A DNA stretch of 49,205 bases from Rhodoferax ferrireducens (GTDB lineage: Bacteria; Pseudomonadota; Gammaproteobacteria; Burkholderiales; Burkholderiaceae_C), in assembly GCF_003347515.1 (NCBI RefSeq), contig NZ_QEII01000181.1, positions 1 to 49,205 on the forward strand. Reading direction: 5' to 3'. The position numbers were made by a program, and so were the translations under genes. This document shows positions 40,596-49,205 of the stretch, in pieces; position 1 is the stretch's first letter; each line of letters begins with the position of its first letter. The notes beneath the pieces were generated by a model, which saw only the letters and a list, made by a program, of their open reading frames with translations, searched no databases and was not told where the DNA came from.

Positions 40596-41093
40596 ATGAA
40601 ACGAAGTTTCGTATTTGCCGCAGCAGCGGGCATTTTGGCCGTCGGTGCGGGCATTTACCTGAATTCGGGCATGCCGACAGCACCGCAGTCATCTTTTGTC
40701 ATGCTGGATGGCTCCAGGAAGGATACATCGCAGCTCAACGGAAAAGTCACCCTGGTGAACTTTTGGGCAACCAGTTGTGTTTCCTGTGTTGCCGAGATGC
40801 CCAGGCTGATCTCAACCTACGACAAGTACCAGTCACAAGGATTTGACACGATCGCCGTGGCCATGCGTTACGACCCGCCGAGTTATGTGGTTAATTTCGC
40901 CCAGACCCGCAAACTACCATTCAGTGTGGCCATCGACAATACCGGCGCCGTGGCCAAGGCTTGGGGCGACGTGCAGCTGACGCCCACCACTTACCTCGTG
41001 AACAAGCGCGGTGAAATCGTTAAACGCTATATTGGCGAGCCCGACTTTACGGAACTCCATCACTTAATTGAAACCTTGCTGGCGGAGGCCTGA
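40596..41093 (+). CDS. TlpA-family thiol-disulfide oxidoreductase
   Basis: The 165-residue protein has an N-terminal membrane or signal segment (about 5-23) and a thioredoxin-fold redoxin domain with F-W-A-T-S-C61-V-S-C64. The residue before the first Cys is Ser, not the usual Trp. A cis-Pro segment L-T-P-T-T-Y-L-V follows. It likely acts in the periplasm on cytochrome c or other disulfides; cytochrome c' lies just downstream on the other strand. Confidence 0.9.
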   Translation: MKRSFVFAAAAGILAVGAGIYLNSGMPTAPQSSFVMLDGSRKDTSQLNGKVTLVNFWATSCVSCVAEMPRLISTYDKYQSQGFDTIAVAMRYDPPSYVVNFAQTRKLPFSVAIDNTGAVAKAWGDVQLTPTTYLVNKRGEIVKRYIGEPDFTELHHLIETLLAEA

Positions 41094-41122
41094 CCTAGCA
41101 CTCCGCGGCCTTTTCAAGGAAT

Positions 41123-41575
41123 CTAGTCCTTGCGGAAGTCGTCATGACAATTCTGGCAGGCGCCCCCCGTCGCAGTCACGGCCGTCTTGATAGCGTCCAG
41201 ATTACCGGCTTTTGCAGCGGCAGCAAGCTTGGACATTTCAGCCTGCATTTTGTCCGCGTAATCTTTGAATTTGGCGGGCTCTTTCCAGATTTCTGGCTTG
41301 GCGCGCGTATCGCCTTTGTCCGTGCCCGCGATATAAGCTGGCCATGGGAGCTTCGACATGAACTCGGCCACTGCAGCGCTTTCAGCAGCTATTTTGGCGT
41401 CAAACGGGACCTTGCCGGAGGCCATGGCGCCGACACGGCCAAAATTCTGCTGCATCAAAAACATCGCGCTTTTCCGGTACTTGACAGCATCTTCAGGCTT
41501 GGCAAACTGGGCGGCGGCCGGGACACTCAGAGTCACTGCGGCAGTGGTGAGAACAAATGAGACGATTTTTTTCAT
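41123..41575 (-). CDS. Cytochrome c'
   Basis: The 150-residue precursor has a signal peptide ending near A-A-A-Q (residue 23) and a four-helix domain. It ends with the haem-binding C140-Q-N-C-H144 near the C-terminus, the placement that defines cytochrome c'. These proteins bind NO in the periplasm and protect against nitrosative stress. An AGGAAAAA site precedes ATG 41575. A cytochrome b561 gene diverges from it. Confidence 0.93.
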   Translation of the reverse strand: MKKIVSFVLTTAAVTLSVPAAAQFAKPEDAVKYRKSAMFLMQQNFGRVGAMASGKVPFDAKIAAESAAVAEFMSKLPWPAYIAGTDKGDTRAKPEIWKEPAKFKDYADKMQAEMSKLAAAAKAGNLDAIKTAVTATGGACQNCHDDFRKD

Positions 41576-41771
41576 TGTTTTTCCTGCTTAATGCTTGAGT
41601 GTTGTTGATAGCTTTGTTGAGTGTAGTGATGGTTTGAAAGTTCTGCCGATCTATGTGAACTAGGGAAACTACCGATTGGTTGGACCTGGAGCACAGCATC
41701 AACGCACAATAAGAACAATCAACCAGACGCATGGGGGTGCCTGGTACTTTGAGATTCTGAAAGGTGAACGT

Positions 41772-42437
41772 ATGTCAAATACCGTCAGAGTATGGGACTT
41801 GCCCACGCGGGTTTTCCACTGGGCTTTGGTTGCCTGTGTTATCGGTTTACTCACGACAGCCCAAATCGGAGGGGATGCGATGGCATGGCATTTCCGATTT
41901 GGTTATACGGTACTCAGTTTGCTGCTGTTTCGCATTGTCTGGGGCATCGTGGGTGGGCGCTGGTCCCGCTTTGACTCGTTTATTTACTCGCCCAGCACTG
42001 TGCTTCAGTACATCAAGGGCCAGGGGCGGCCCGAACATTCCATCGGCCACAATCCGTTGGGGGCTGGATCGGTATTTGCGCTGCTGGGTTTCCTGCTTCT
42101 TCAGGTGGCGAGCGGACTCATCAGTGACGACGAAATTGCCACATCGGGTCCACTAAGTAAATTTGTGTCCAGCACCCTGGTCAGTACCGCCACTTTCTAT
42201 CACAAAAACATTGGCAAGCTAGTCGTCATCGGTTTGGTCGTGCTTCATATCGGCGCCGTACTTTTCTATCTTGTGAAGAAGGGCGAGAATCTTGTTCGAC
42301 CCATGATTCGGGGTGATAAAGAAACTCCGGTTGTGACGGAGGACTCGCGGGATGACGCCAGATCGCGTGCGCTGGCCGCCGCAGTATTTCTGGTCTGCGC
42401 GGCGATGGTCGCCTCGATGGTCCAGCTCGCGCAATGA
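41772..42437 (+). CDS. Cytochrome b561-family di-haem membrane protein
   Basis: The 221-residue protein has about five hydrophobic segments. Histidines in membrane-helix contexts (H16 in R-V-F-H-W, W-H-F-R-F-G-Y, F-Y-H-K-N-I-G and V-L-H-I-G) suit two b haems. It resembles the b-type subunit of Ni-Fe hydrogenases and soluble-c-type electron carriers. It is probably the membrane electron donor or acceptor for a periplasmic cytochrome such as the adjacent cytochrome c'. ATG 41772 has an AAAGGTG site. Confidence 0.88.
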   Translation: MSNTVRVWDLPTRVFHWALVACVIGLLTTAQIGGDAMAWHFRFGYTVLSLLLFRIVWGIVGGRWSRFDSFIYSPSTVLQYIKGQGRPEHSIGHNPLGAGSVFALLGFLLLQVASGLISDDEIATSGPLSKFVSSTLVSTATFYHKNIGKLVVIGLVVLHIGAVLFYLVKKGENLVRPMIRGDKETPVVTEDSRDDARSRALAAAVFLVCAAMVASMVQLAQ

Positions 42438-42489
42438 GGCATTTGAATCACGATAGACTCGAAGCGCCTACTCCGAGTATGTATTGACA

Positions 42490-42978
42490 GTGAACACCTC
42501 AACAATCCGATTCTTTACACCCAGCTCGCCTGAGGAACTCAGTACGCTACGCGGCATTTTTCATGAGTATGCTGACAGCCTCCAAATCGATCTGTGTTTT
42601 CAGGGATTTGAGGCCGAACTGGCCGCACTGCCGGGAGAATACTCCGAGCCGCGTGGTGCTTTGCTGATGGCGCTGATCGATGACAAACTGGCCGGCTGCT
42701 GCGCTTTGCGCCCACTGGACACTGTGGACTATCCGAACGCCTGTGAGATGAAACGGCTCTATGTACGACCGGTTTTCCGACGAAGCGGCGTCGGTCGTCA
42801 ATTAGTCGAAGCCATCATGGACTGCGCGCGTCAGGCCGGTTATGACTGCGTGCTGCTGGATACGCTGGATGAAATGGAAACTGCCAGAGCCCTTTACCAG
42901 GACTTGGGCTTTGAAGAAGTTCCGCCCTACTATCACAGCCCCATTGAAGGGGCGCACTACCTCAAGGTGGATCTATAA
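42490..42978 (+). CDS. GNAT-family N-acetyltransferase
   Basis: The 162-residue protein has the acetyl-CoA-binding motif R-R-S-G-V-G-R-Q-L and the following Y-Q-D-L-G-F segment of the GNAT fold. Substrate is unknown. GTG 42490 is the likely start; a TTG two codons upstream is possible. A hairpin follows the stop. Confidence 0.9.
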   Translation: MNTSTIRFFTPSSPEELSTLRGIFHEYADSLQIDLCFQGFEAELAALPGEYSEPRGALLMALIDDKLAGCCALRPLDTVDYPNACEMKRLYVRPVFRRSGVGRQLVEAIMDCARQAGYDCVLLDTLDEMETARALYQDLGFEEVPPYYHSPIEGAHYLKVDL

Positions 42979-42982
42979 ACGC

Positions 42983-43002
42983 CGCCACGACGTGTCGTGG
43001 CG
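42983..43002. terminator. Perfect hairpin between GNAT and peroxiredoxin genes
   Basis: CGCCACGAC (42983-42991) and GTCGTGGCG (42994-43002) form a perfect 9-bp stem between two convergent genes. Only a weak C/T run follows, so termination is likely but not textbook. Confidence 0.6.
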
Positions 43003-43025
43003 CCCCCCTTGTTTCAAAAAACCCT

Positions 43026-43532
43026 TCAGGCCTTGGCCTGCGCGAGCAGTGTAGCCGCGTCACTGACCTCAAATTTGCCTGGCCCTTCAATATTCAACGA
43101 GGCCACTTTCCCGTCCTTTACCAACATGGAATAACGGTTGCTGCGCAACCCCAGTCCTTTGCCTGTCAAATCAAGCGTCAACCCGGTAGCCTTGGTGAAC
43201 ACCGCGTCGCCATCCGCCAGCATGCGCACCTTGCCAGCCGACTTTTGCTCCCGCGCCCAAGCCCCCATCACAAAGGCGTCATTCACGCTGACACACCAAA
43301 TCTCGTCGACCCCCGCGGCCTTCAGTTCCGCGAACTTTTCAACATAACCGGGTACATGCTTGGCTGAGCATGTCGGGGTAAAAGCGCCGGGCAGTGCAAA
43401 CAGTGCAACCGTCTTACCTGCACTGGCTTGGAGCACGTCTACGGGATTGGGTCCGATACTGCACCCCTCGCCCTCCACCTCTGAAAATTCCAACAAGGTT
43501 GCTGCGGGAAGACTGTCGCCTACTTTAATCAT
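43026..43532 (-). CDS. Peroxiredoxin of the Prx5 type
   Basis: The 168-residue protein reduces peroxides using Cys55 in G-A-F-T-P-T-C-S-A-K-H, the Prx5-family peroxidatic motif. It also has the G-L-R-S-N-R-Y conserved Arg segment. No glutaredoxin domain is fused. ATG 43532 has a CGGAG site; the longer open frame crosses the S10-operon terminator and is not coding. It lies downstream of rpsQ on the same strand but beyond a strong terminator. Confidence 0.92.
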   Translation of the reverse strand: MIKVGDSLPAATLLEFSEVEGEGCSIGPNPVDVLQASAGKTVALFALPGAFTPTCSAKHVPGYVEKFAELKAAGVDEIWCVSVNDAFVMGAWAREQKSAGKVRMLADGDAVFTKATGLTLDLTGKGLGLRSNRYSMLVKDGKVASLNIEGPGKFEVSDAATLLAQAKA

Positions 43533-43570
43533 TTGCTGCTCCGGAAATAGTTGATTCGAATTCACCAATA

Positions 43571-43598
43571 AAAACGGCTCACATTGTGAGCCGTTTTT
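43571..43598 (-). terminator. Terminator of the S10 ribosomal protein operon
   Basis: AAAACGGCTCAC and GTGAGCCGTTTT form a perfect 12-bp stem with a 3-base loop, followed by T-rich sequence on both strands. It lies about 30 bases after rpsQ and would end the operon before the peroxiredoxin gene. Confidence 0.9.
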
Positions 43599-43629
43599 GC
43601 GAGACCTGCAGTCTGACGACTGCAAAGAC

Positions 43630-43899
43630 TTAAACCGCAGCCGCCTTTTGGACCAGACGGGTTGCTACCCAGTTCTTGGTCTTGGAAATCGGCCGGCTTT
43701 CGGTAATCTCGATGACGTCACCCAGTTTGAACTCGCCCTTTTCGTCATGGGCGTGGTACTTGCTGGATTTACCAACGATTTTTCCGTAGAGCTCGTGCTT
43801 GACACGACGCTCGATCAACACAGTAACCGTCTTTGCACGCTTGTCGCTGACAACCTTGCCAGTCAGAGTACGCTTGAGGGATTTTTTAGCTTCCGTCAT
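43630..43899 (-). CDS. rpsQ: 30S ribosomal protein S17
   Basis: The 89-residue protein has the S17 OB-fold sequence with [13 protein letters not shown] and [16 protein letters not shown]. It binds 16S rRNA early in 30S assembly. It is the last gene of the operon, as in the E. coli S10 operon, and is followed by a terminator. Confidence 0.97.
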   Translation of the reverse strand: MTEAKKSLKRTLTGKVVSDKRAKTVTVLIERRVKHELYGKIVGKSSKYHAHDEKGEFKLGDVIEITESRPISKTKNWVATRLVQKAAAV

Positions 43900-43909
43900 T
43901 TATAGCTCC

Positions 43910-44116
43910 TTATTTGGCGGATTTTTCAGCGCTTTGCTTTTCGACAAGAATAGTCTTGGCGCGAGCAATATCACGGCGCATTGAGCGCAGCGTAGCGGTG
44001 TTGGTAAGTTGTTGCGTGGCTTTCTGCATGCGCAGACCGAAGTGAGCCTTTTGCAACTCTTTAACTTCAGTTTGCAGACCGGCAACGTCTTTTTGGCGTA
44101 GTTCAGTAGTTTTCAT
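43910..44116 (-). CDS. rpmC: 50S ribosomal protein L29
   Basis: The 68-residue helical protein begins [10 protein letters not shown] and ends with the typical R-R-D-I-A-R-A-K-T segment. It sits near the exit tunnel of the 50S subunit. Position between rplP and rpsQ is canonical. Confidence 0.97.
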   Translation of the reverse strand: MKTTELRQKDVAGLQTEVKELQKAHFGLRMQKATQQLTNTATLRSMRRDIARAKTILVEKQSAEKSAK

Positions 44117-44131
44117 ATCATGTTCTCCTGA

Positions 44132-44548
44132 TTACTGGCCAATCATGCGAGCCACAAAAGTGGTACGCAAAGGCAGCTTGGCAGCAGCCAAACGGAACGC
44201 TTCACGAGCCAACTCTTCGGTGACGCCGACGATTTCAAAAACGATCTTACCGGGCTGAATTTCCGCCACGTAGTACTCGGGATTACCCTTACCGTTACCC
44301 ATTCGCACTTCAGCAGGCTTTTGGGAGATTGGCTTATCGGGAAACACTCGAATCCAGATCCGACCACCACGTTTGACGTGACGGGAAATCGCACGACGTG
44401 CGGCTTCAATCTGACGAGCAGTCAAACGACCACGATCAATGCACTTCAGACCAAAATCACCAAACGCGACCGAGCTGCCTCGGGTCGCAATACCGGTGTT
44501 ACGGCCCTTTTGCTCTTTGCGATATTTGCGACGAGCGGGTTGCAACAT
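44132..44548 (-). CDS. rplP: 50S ribosomal protein L16
   Basis: The 138-residue protein starts [11 protein letters not shown] and contains [11 protein letters not shown] and G-K-G-N-P-E-Y. It helps position A-site tRNA in the 50S subunit. Stop lies two bases before the rpsC... order rpsC-rplP-rpmC is canonical and read on the minus strand. Confidence 0.97.
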   Translation of the reverse strand: MLQPARRKYRKEQKGRNTGIATRGSSVAFGDFGLKCIDRGRLTARQIEAARRAISRHVKRGGRIWIRVFPDKPISQKPAEVRMGNGKGNPEYYVAEIQPGKIVFEIVGVTEELAREAFRLAAAKLPLRTTFVARMIGQ

Positions 44549-44550
44549 AA

Positions 44551-45438
44551 TTATTCTCCTTTACCGTCAGCTGCTGCAGCTGGCGCGGCTACCTTGCGGA
44601 CGCGCTGAACGGCGGGTTTATTTGCGTTGGCCCCTGTGGCCTCGGCAGGTTTGTCGCTGCCATCGGCAGGCGCAGTGTTGCCACCCATGGGGGGGCGACG
44701 CGCGCCACGAGGCGCCGGACGATCCGTACCAGGACGGGCATCACGACGTGGACCACGTGGACGGCGGTCATCTTCAGCACGCGGCTCAACAACGGCCGGC
44801 AGATCATTACGACCCAGCGTATCGCCCTTGTAAACCCAGACCTTGACACCAATGATGCCGTAAGTCGTTTGTGCTTCGGAAGTACCGTAGTCAATATCGG
44901 CACGCAATGTGTGAAGTGGCACGCGACCTTCGCGATACCACTCGCAACGAGCGATTTCAATACCATTCAAACGGCCTGACGACATGATCTTGATGCCTAG
45001 GGCACCCAGACGCATGGCGTTCTGCATGGCGCGCTTCATGGCTCGACGGAACATGATGCGTTTTTCGAGCTGCTGTGTGATGCTGTCGGCGATCAGTTTG
45101 GCATCGATTTCGGGCTTGCGCACTTCTTCGATGTTCACTGCAACCGGCACACCCAATTGGCGAGCCAACTCACGTTTCAAGTTCTCGATGTCTTCGCCTT
45201 TTTTGCCGATCACAACACCCGGACGTGCCGAGAAAATTGTGATACGGGCATTCTTGGCCGGACGCTCGATCAGAACACGCGAAACGGACGCGTTTTTCAA
45301 CTTGGCCTTCAGGTACTCGCGTACCTTGATGTCTTCAGCCAGCATGCCCGCGAAATCGCGGTCATTGGCGTACCAGCGCGATGCCCAGTTACGGCTGATC
45401 GACAAGCGAAAGCCGGTTGGGTGGATTTTTTGTCCCAT
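44551..45438 (-). CDS. rpsC: 30S ribosomal protein S3 with C-terminal extension
   Basis: The 295-residue protein has the KH domain with [11 protein letters not shown] and a normal S3 core to about residue 212. About 80 residues of Arg/Pro/Ala/Gly-rich, low-complexity tail follow, making it some 60 residues longer than E. coli S3 (233). Such tails occur in related beta-proteobacteria. ATG 45438 has an AGGAAG site; the frame is open to 45465. Confidence 0.96.
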   Translation of the reverse strand: MGQKIHPTGFRLSISRNWASRWYANDRDFAGMLAEDIKVREYLKAKLKNASVSRVLIERPAKNARITIFSARPGVVIGKKGEDIENLKRELARQLGVPVAVNIEEVRKPEIDAKLIADSITQQLEKRIMFRRAMKRAMQNAMRLGALGIKIMSSGRLNGIEIARCEWYREGRVPLHTLRADIDYGTSEAQTTYGIIGVKVWVYKGDTLGRNDLPAVVEPRAEDDRRPRGPRRDARPGTDRPAPRGARRPPMGGNTAPADGSDKPAEATGANANKPAVQRVRKVAAPAAAADGKGE

Positions 45439-45454
45439 ATCTTCCTGGCCTCTT

Positions 45455-45784
45455 TCAGTTACCAACCGTCACGTACACATGGCACGTGGGTTTTCTGATT
45501 TGGTTGCCACGACCTTTTGCGCGGGCCGTGAAGCGCTTAAGCGAGGCACCTTGCTCAACAAAAATCGAAGTAATCTTCAATTCGTCGATGTCGGCACCGT
45601 CATTATGCTCAGCGTTGGCAATGGCCGATTCCAGAACTTTCTTGATGATCACAGCAGCTTTTTTCTGCGTGAACATCAAGATGTTCAAGGCTTGGTCCAC
45701 TTTCTTGCCACGGATCAGATCCGCGACCAAACGGCCTTTATCGACCGACAAACGAACGCCACGAAGGGTTGCACGTGTTTCCAT
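45455..45784 (-). CDS. rplV: 50S ribosomal protein L22
   Basis: The 109-residue protein starts [13 protein letters not shown] and ends with H-V-Y-V-T-V-G. Its loop lines the exit tunnel. ATG 45784 is the family start and has an AGGAGG-like site; the frame extends to 45874 into rpsS without family similarity. Confidence 0.97.
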   Translation of the reverse strand: METRATLRGVRLSVDKGRLVADLIRGKKVDQALNILMFTQKKAAVIIKKVLESAIANAEHNDGADIDELKITSIFVEQGASLKRFTARAKGRGNQIRKPTCHVYVTVGN

Positions 45785-45794
45785 GGTCACCTCC

Positions 45795-46073
45795 TTATTT
45801 CTTTTGGACTTTTTTGTCCGCAGGATGGCCCTTGAAAGTACGGGTGAGCGCGAACTCTCCCAACTTGTGGCCAACCATTTGATCGGTGATATAGACCGGC
45901 ACGTGCTGTTTGCCGTTGTGCACCGCGATGGTCAGGCCGATGAAATCGGGCAGAACCATTGAGCGACGCGACCAGGTCTTAATCGGCTTTTTGTCTTTGG
46001 TTGCAACAGCCTTTTCGGCTTTTGCGACCAAGTGATGGTCAACAAACGGACCTTTTTTGAGAGAACGAGTCAT
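45795..46073 (-). CDS. rpsS: 30S ribosomal protein S19
   Basis: The 92-residue protein begins [12 protein letters not shown] and contains T-W-S-R-R-S and [12 protein letters not shown]. It sits in the 30S head near S13. Length and position are canonical. Confidence 0.97.
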   Translation of the reverse strand: MTRSLKKGPFVDHHLVAKAEKAVATKDKKPIKTWSRRSMVLPDFIGLTIAVHNGKQHVPVYITDQMVGHKLGEFALTRTFKGHPADKKVQKK

Positions 46074-46084
46074 TTACCTGCCCC

Positions 46085-46909
46085 TTACTTCTTGCGACGC
46101 GACACGATCATGACCTGCGTGCGCTTGTTGTTACGGGTACGGTAACCCTTGGTCAGATTACCCCAAGGATCGACTGGATGACGGCCTTCGCCGGTCTTGC
46201 CTTCGCCACCGCCATGAGGGTGATCCACCGGATTCATGACAACACCGCGAACGGTAGGACGAATGCCCTTCCAGCGCTTAGCACCCGCTTTGCCGAGGCG
46301 ACGCAGGCTGTGTTCTTCGTTCGCCACTTGACCCAGGGTCGCACGACATTCGATGTGGATCTTGCGAACCTCACCCGAACGCATACGCACCTGAGCGTAG
46401 ATGCCTTCTCGCGCCAGCAGGGTTGCCGAGGTACCGGCTGAACGCACGATCTGCGCGCCTTTGCCAATTTGCAACTCAATGCAATGCACGATGGAGCCCA
46501 CCGGAATATTGCGGATAGGCAAGGTGTTGCCAACACGAATCGGAGCTTCGGCACCGCTCATGATGGATGCACCAACCTCAAGACCACGCGGGGCAATGAT
46601 GTAACGACGCTCACCATCCGCATAGCACACCAAAGCGATGTGCGCAGAACGGTTCGGGTCGTACTCAATACGCTCGACCTTGGCGGGAATGCCATCCTTC
46701 GTGCGCTTGAAATCGACCACACGGTAGTGATGCTTGTGACCACCACCCTTGTGACGAGTTGTGATGTGACCATTGTTATTGCGGCCAGCGTGTTGGAACT
46801 GAGGCTCCAGCAAGGGCGCAAAGGGTTCACCTTTGTACAGATGATCACGCGAAATCTTCACCACGCCACGACGGCCTGGTGAAGTGGGTTTCATTTTAAT
46901 GACAGCCAT
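46085..46909 (-). CDS. rplB: 50S ribosomal protein L2
   Basis: The 274-residue protein contains the conserved H-P-H-G-G-G-E-G near the peptidyl transferase centre and R-G-V-V-M-N-P-V-D. It is required for subunit association and peptide transfer. Length matches E. coli L2. Confidence 0.98.
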   Translation of the reverse strand: MAVIKMKPTSPGRRGVVKISRDHLYKGEPFAPLLEPQFQHAGRNNNGHITTRHKGGGHKHHYRVVDFKRTKDGIPAKVERIEYDPNRSAHIALVCYADGERRYIIAPRGLEVGASIMSGAEAPIRVGNTLPIRNIPVGSIVHCIELQIGKGAQIVRSAGTSATLLAREGIYAQVRMRSGEVRKIHIECRATLGQVANEEHSLRRLGKAGAKRWKGIRPTVRGVVMNPVDHPHGGGEGKTGEGRHPVDPWGNLTKGYRTRNNKRTQVMIVSRRKK

Positions 46910-46911
46910 GA

Positions 46912-47238
46912 TTACGCAGCCTCCCCACCTAGGTTCAGCTCTTGACCAGGCTTCAGCGTCACATAGGCCTTGCGAATATTATCGCGACGGCCCACAGACT
47001 TGCCAAAACGCTTGGTTTTGCCTTTGGTGTTCACCACAGAAACGCCTTTAACCTCAACCTTGAACATCAATTCCACTGCGGCCTTGATTTCATATTTGGT
47101 AGCGTCTTGCAGCACTTTGAAGGTCACAGCATTGCTCTTTTCCGCGACCATGGTTGCCTTTTCAGACACGATGGGGGCGACGAGCACCTGCATCAGACGA
47201 CCTTCGTCAAATGTAGTCAGATTTGGACCGTGGCTCAT
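46912..47238 (-). CDS. rplW: 50S ribosomal protein L23
   Basis: The 108-residue protein contains [11 protein letters not shown] and V-N-T-K-G-K-T-K-R. It lies at the exit tunnel and contacts trigger factor and SRP. The start overlaps the rplD stop in an ATGA. It has about ten residues more at the N-terminus than many L23 proteins; M16 (47193) is an alternative start. Confidence 0.95.
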   Translation of the reverse strand: MSHGPNLTTFDEGRLMQVLVAPIVSEKATMVAEKSNAVTFKVLQDATKYEIKAAVELMFKVEVKGVSVVNTKGKTKRFGKSVGRRDNIRKAYVTLKPGQELNLGGEAA

Positions 47239-47855
47239 GCGAACATCTCCTGGAGTTTTTCCATCGCGGCCTTGGTGACGAGCACTTTGCGATAGTGAAC
47301 CAGGGACACTGGATCAGCGTAGCGTGGCTCAACAACCAAAATATTCACCAGATTCCGGGAAGCAAGGTACAGGTTCTCATCGACTTCGTCAGCGATCACC
47401 AATACGGATTCCAGATTCATGGCCTTGAACTTGGCAGCCAAAGGCTTGGTTTTGGGTGAATCCACTTTCATGGAATCAACCACGGCCAAGCGGCCTTCAC
47501 GCGCCAACTGCGACAAGATGGATGCCATGCCGGCACGGTACATCTTCTTGTTGATTTTTTGCGTGAAATTTTCGTCGGGCATGTTCGGGAAAATCCGACC
47601 GCCTCCGCGCCACAAAGGCGAGGACGTCATACCGGCGCGAGCGCGACCCGTACCCTTTTGTTTAAAAGGCTTCTTGGTCGAGTGCTTGACCTGTTCGCGA
47701 TCTTTCTGAGCACGTGTGCCTTGACGGGCATTGGCTTGGAAAGCAACCACAACCTGGTGAACCAGATCTTCGTTGTAAGCACGACCAAACACAGTTTCCG
47801 GCGCTTCATATTTTGAAGTAGCCTGACCTTGGTCATTCAGGAGTTCGAGCTGCAT
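47235..47855 (-). CDS. rplD: 50S ribosomal protein L4
   Basis: The 206-residue protein has the tunnel-loop sequence [14 protein letters not shown] and W-R-G-G-G-R-I-F. In E. coli L4 also represses the S10 operon through its leader RNA; whether that holds here is unknown. The start codon overlaps the rplC stop by one base (TGATG). Confidence 0.97.
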   Translation of the reverse strand: MQLELLNDQGQATSKYEAPETVFGRAYNEDLVHQVVVAFQANARQGTRAQKDREQVKHSTKKPFKQKGTGRARAGMTSSPLWRGGGRIFPNMPDENFTQKINKKMYRAGMASILSQLAREGRLAVVDSMKVDSPKTKPLAAKFKAMNLESVLVIADEVDENLYLASRNLVNILVVEPRYADPVSLVHYRKVLVTKAAMEKLQEMFA

Positions 47856-48541
47856 CAGTTCGCTCCTTTCGTTTCATTATTCTTGGCTTTGACCTTGATA
47901 GCCGGGCGAACGGTCACAAAACCGCCAGCCGAACCAGGCACCGCACCCTTGATCATGAGCAATTGACGAGCTTCGTCAATGCGAATGACATCAAGATTTT
48001 GCGTGGTAACAGTATCGTCACCCAAATGACCCGTCATGCGCTTACCAGGAAACACACGACCAGGATCCTGAGCCATACCGATAGAGCCAGGAACGTTGTG
48101 CGAACGGCTATTACCGTGCGACGCCCGCTGCGAACTCATATGGTGACGCTTGATCGTGCCAGCAAAGCCTTTGCCGATCGTCGTACCCTGCACGTCAACT
48201 TTTTGACCCACAGCGAACACCGCCGACACAGGCACTGTTGCACCCGCCTTGTACTGGGCCGCCACATCGGCGGTCAGACGAAATTCTTGAATGATTTCAC
48301 CAGCTTCGACACCTGCTTTTGCAAGGTGACCAGCAGCCGGCTTCGTGACGCGCGAAGCTTTACGCTTGCCAAATGTCACCTGCAAGGCGACATAGCCGTC
48401 ATTCTCTTGGGTTTTGACCTGGGTCACACGGTTGTTTGACACGTCGACTACCGTCACAGGGATTGCATCCCCTTCATCGGTAAACAGGCGCATCATGCCA
48501 ACCTTGCGTCCCAGCAACCCTAGGGAGTTACTCAGACTCAT
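47855..48541 (-). CDS. rplC: 50S ribosomal protein L3
   Basis: The 228-residue protein starts with [10 protein letters not shown] and contains the conserved H-G-N-S-R-S-H-N and [11 protein letters not shown] segments near the peptidyl transferase centre. ATG 48541 has a CGGAG site. A strong promoter and a stem-loop leader precede it, so it may be the first gene of a separate transcript. Confidence 0.97.
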   Translation of the reverse strand: MSLSNSLGLLGRKVGMMRLFTDEGDAIPVTVVDVSNNRVTQVKTQENDGYVALQVTFGKRKASRVTKPAAGHLAKAGVEAGEIIQEFRLTADVAAQYKAGATVPVSAVFAVGQKVDVQGTTIGKGFAGTIKRHHMSSQRASHGNSRSHNVPGSIGMAQDPGRVFPGKRMTGHLGDDTVTTQNLDVIRIDEARQLLMIKGAVPGSAGGFVTVRPAIKVKAKNNETKGAN

Positions 48542-48555
48542 TGTTTTCTCCGTAA

Positions 48556-48601
48556 CTCTCACCGTTGCAACTTCAATTGGCTACAACGTTTTGCGTGAGA
48601 G
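48556..48601 (-). promoter_or_regulatory. Stem-loop in the rplC leader
   Basis: On the RNA strand CTCTCAC and GTGAGAG pair as an outer stem and CGTTG with CAACG as an inner stem, with a 6-base bulge on one side. The 3' arm ends just before the rplC ribosome site, so folding could affect translation. Confidence 0.55.
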
Positions 48602-48653
48602 ACTGTTAATAAAACCCTGTTGAAATGCGTTGCCGCTTTTAACAGAGCCTGCG

Positions 48654-48682
48654 AGTATAGCCTGAACCTTTTTTACGTGCAA
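48654..48682 (-). promoter_or_regulatory. Strong sigma-70 promoter between rpsJ and rplC
   Basis: On the minus strand TTGCAC (48682-48677) is followed after exactly 17 bases by TATACT (48659-48654). It lies in the 199-base gap downstream of rpsJ and would start a transcript with a leader of about 105 bases before rplC. Confidence 0.7.
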
Positions 48683-48740
48683 GCTCATTCCACACCCGGA
48701 CAATCAAGGAGCTCCGACTGACGCCGAAACTCCTTATGAT

Positions 48741-49055
48741 TTACTGCAGCTTGATTTCAACATCCACACCAGCGGGCAAATCAAGTTTCATCAAGGCATC
48801 AACGGTTTTGTCCGTTGGGTCAACGATGTCCATGAGACGCTGGTGCGTGCGAATTTCAAACTGGTCACGACTGGTCTTGTTGACGTGCGGGGAACGCAGA
48901 ATGTCAAAACGCTTCATGCGCGTAGGCAGGGGCACGGGACCCTTGACGATGGCGCCAGTGCGTTTGGCTGTATCCACAATCTCAGCGGCCGATTGGTCGA
49001 TGAGTTTGTAGTCAAAAGCCTTCAGACGAATGCGGATTTTTTGTTTGGTAGCCAT
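48741..49055 (-). CDS. rpsJ: 30S ribosomal protein S10
   Basis: The 104-residue protein contains I-R-I-R-L-K-A-F-D and V-P-L-P-T-R, and ends D-V-E-I-K-L-Q. It also takes part in NusB-dependent antitermination in E. coli. It follows tuf by 24 bases with an AAGGAA site and is separated from rplC by 199 bases containing its own promoter. Confidence 0.97.
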   Translation of the reverse strand: MATKQKIRIRLKAFDYKLIDQSAAEIVDTAKRTGAIVKGPVPLPTRMKRFDILRSPHVNKTSRDQFEIRTHQRLMDIVDPTDKTVDALMKLDLPAGVDVEIKLQ

Positions 49056-49079
49056 GGTAATTCCTTTGTATTTTGCGAA

Positions 49080-49205
<126 letters not shown>

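Noticed and set aside
41115..41132. CAAGGA/TCCTTG hairpin between the TlpA-like and cytochrome c' genes as a terminator
   Set aside because: The stem is short, has no T run and overlaps the cytochrome c' stop codon, so I did not annotate it as a terminator.
41365..41397. Repeat-like CAGCGCTTTCAGCAGCTATTTT in the cytochrome c' gene
   Set aside because: Only short blocks match and the centre of the element is missing; chance similarity within Ala-rich codons is likely.

Overview
The window looks like a chromosomal segment of a betaproteobacterium of the family Comamonadaceae, probably Rhodoferax- or Polaromonas-like. This is inference from content: an S10 ribosomal operon with a long Pro/Arg tail on S3, a PhaM-type PHB granule protein, a DUF3567 protein, a Bug-type solute receptor, a regulatory-type PTS, high-GC codon use, and a 57-bp dispersed repeat of a kind I recall from Comamonadaceae genomes. 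I see no tRNA, rRNA, insertion sequence, prophage or CRISPR array.

Layout. 0.2-8.2 kb: an MFS/acyltransferase fusion, an XRE regulator, a PPi-type phosphofructokinase, a frameshifted Bug receptor, then hemolysin-III, FIST and PhaM genes in one run. 8.4-16.4 kb: a minus-strand copper-acquisition locus. It is read as DUF2946 leader 2, TonB receptor 2, a BNR-propeller protein, a thioredoxin-fold CPTC protein, a PCu(A)C copper chaperone, DUF2946 leader 1, and an OprC-like copper receptor. 16.4-25.7 kb: housekeeping and unlinked genes (SEC-C/TPR protein, crotonase, DksA-like protein, MarC, FAH hydrolase, DUF3108, DUF3567, ChaN lipoprotein, PurU, Psd). 25.8-32 kb: an M32 carboxypeptidase with a LysR regulator, and GlcD with LrgA/LrgB. 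31.9-35.3 kb: a lone GspG-like pseudopilin followed by a membrane GGDEF-EAL protein. 35.4-38 kb: EIIA-HPr-EI. 38-43.5 kb: MFS, lipoprotein, DUF4197, TlpA-like, cytochrome c', cytochrome b561, GNAT and peroxiredoxin genes. 43.6-49.2 kb: the S10 operon (rpsJ to rpsQ, minus strand), with the 3' end of tuf at the window edge.

The most interesting part is the copper locus. Each TonB receptor is preceded by a small DUF2946 ORF carrying a CXXC motif and ending in R-G-P-P-A-(A/F)-S-stop. This is the architecture I recall for the copper-sensing upstream ORF CruR of Bordetella pertussis, whose C-terminal RAPP arrest motif controls Rho-dependent termination ahead of a TonB receptor gene. Here the system appears twice in one locus. 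In both copies a 57-bp dispersed repeat begins exactly on the last base of the leader's stop codon. A third copy of the same repeat is inserted in frame in the thioredoxin-like gene, encoding 19 residues between its signal segment and its catalytic domain.

Other points of interest are a GlcD-LrgA-LrgB cluster suggesting a glycolate/lactate uptake-and-oxidation unit, a strong promoter plus structured leader inside the S10 operon between rpsJ and rplC, and two genes whose divergent start codons are only 15 bases apart.
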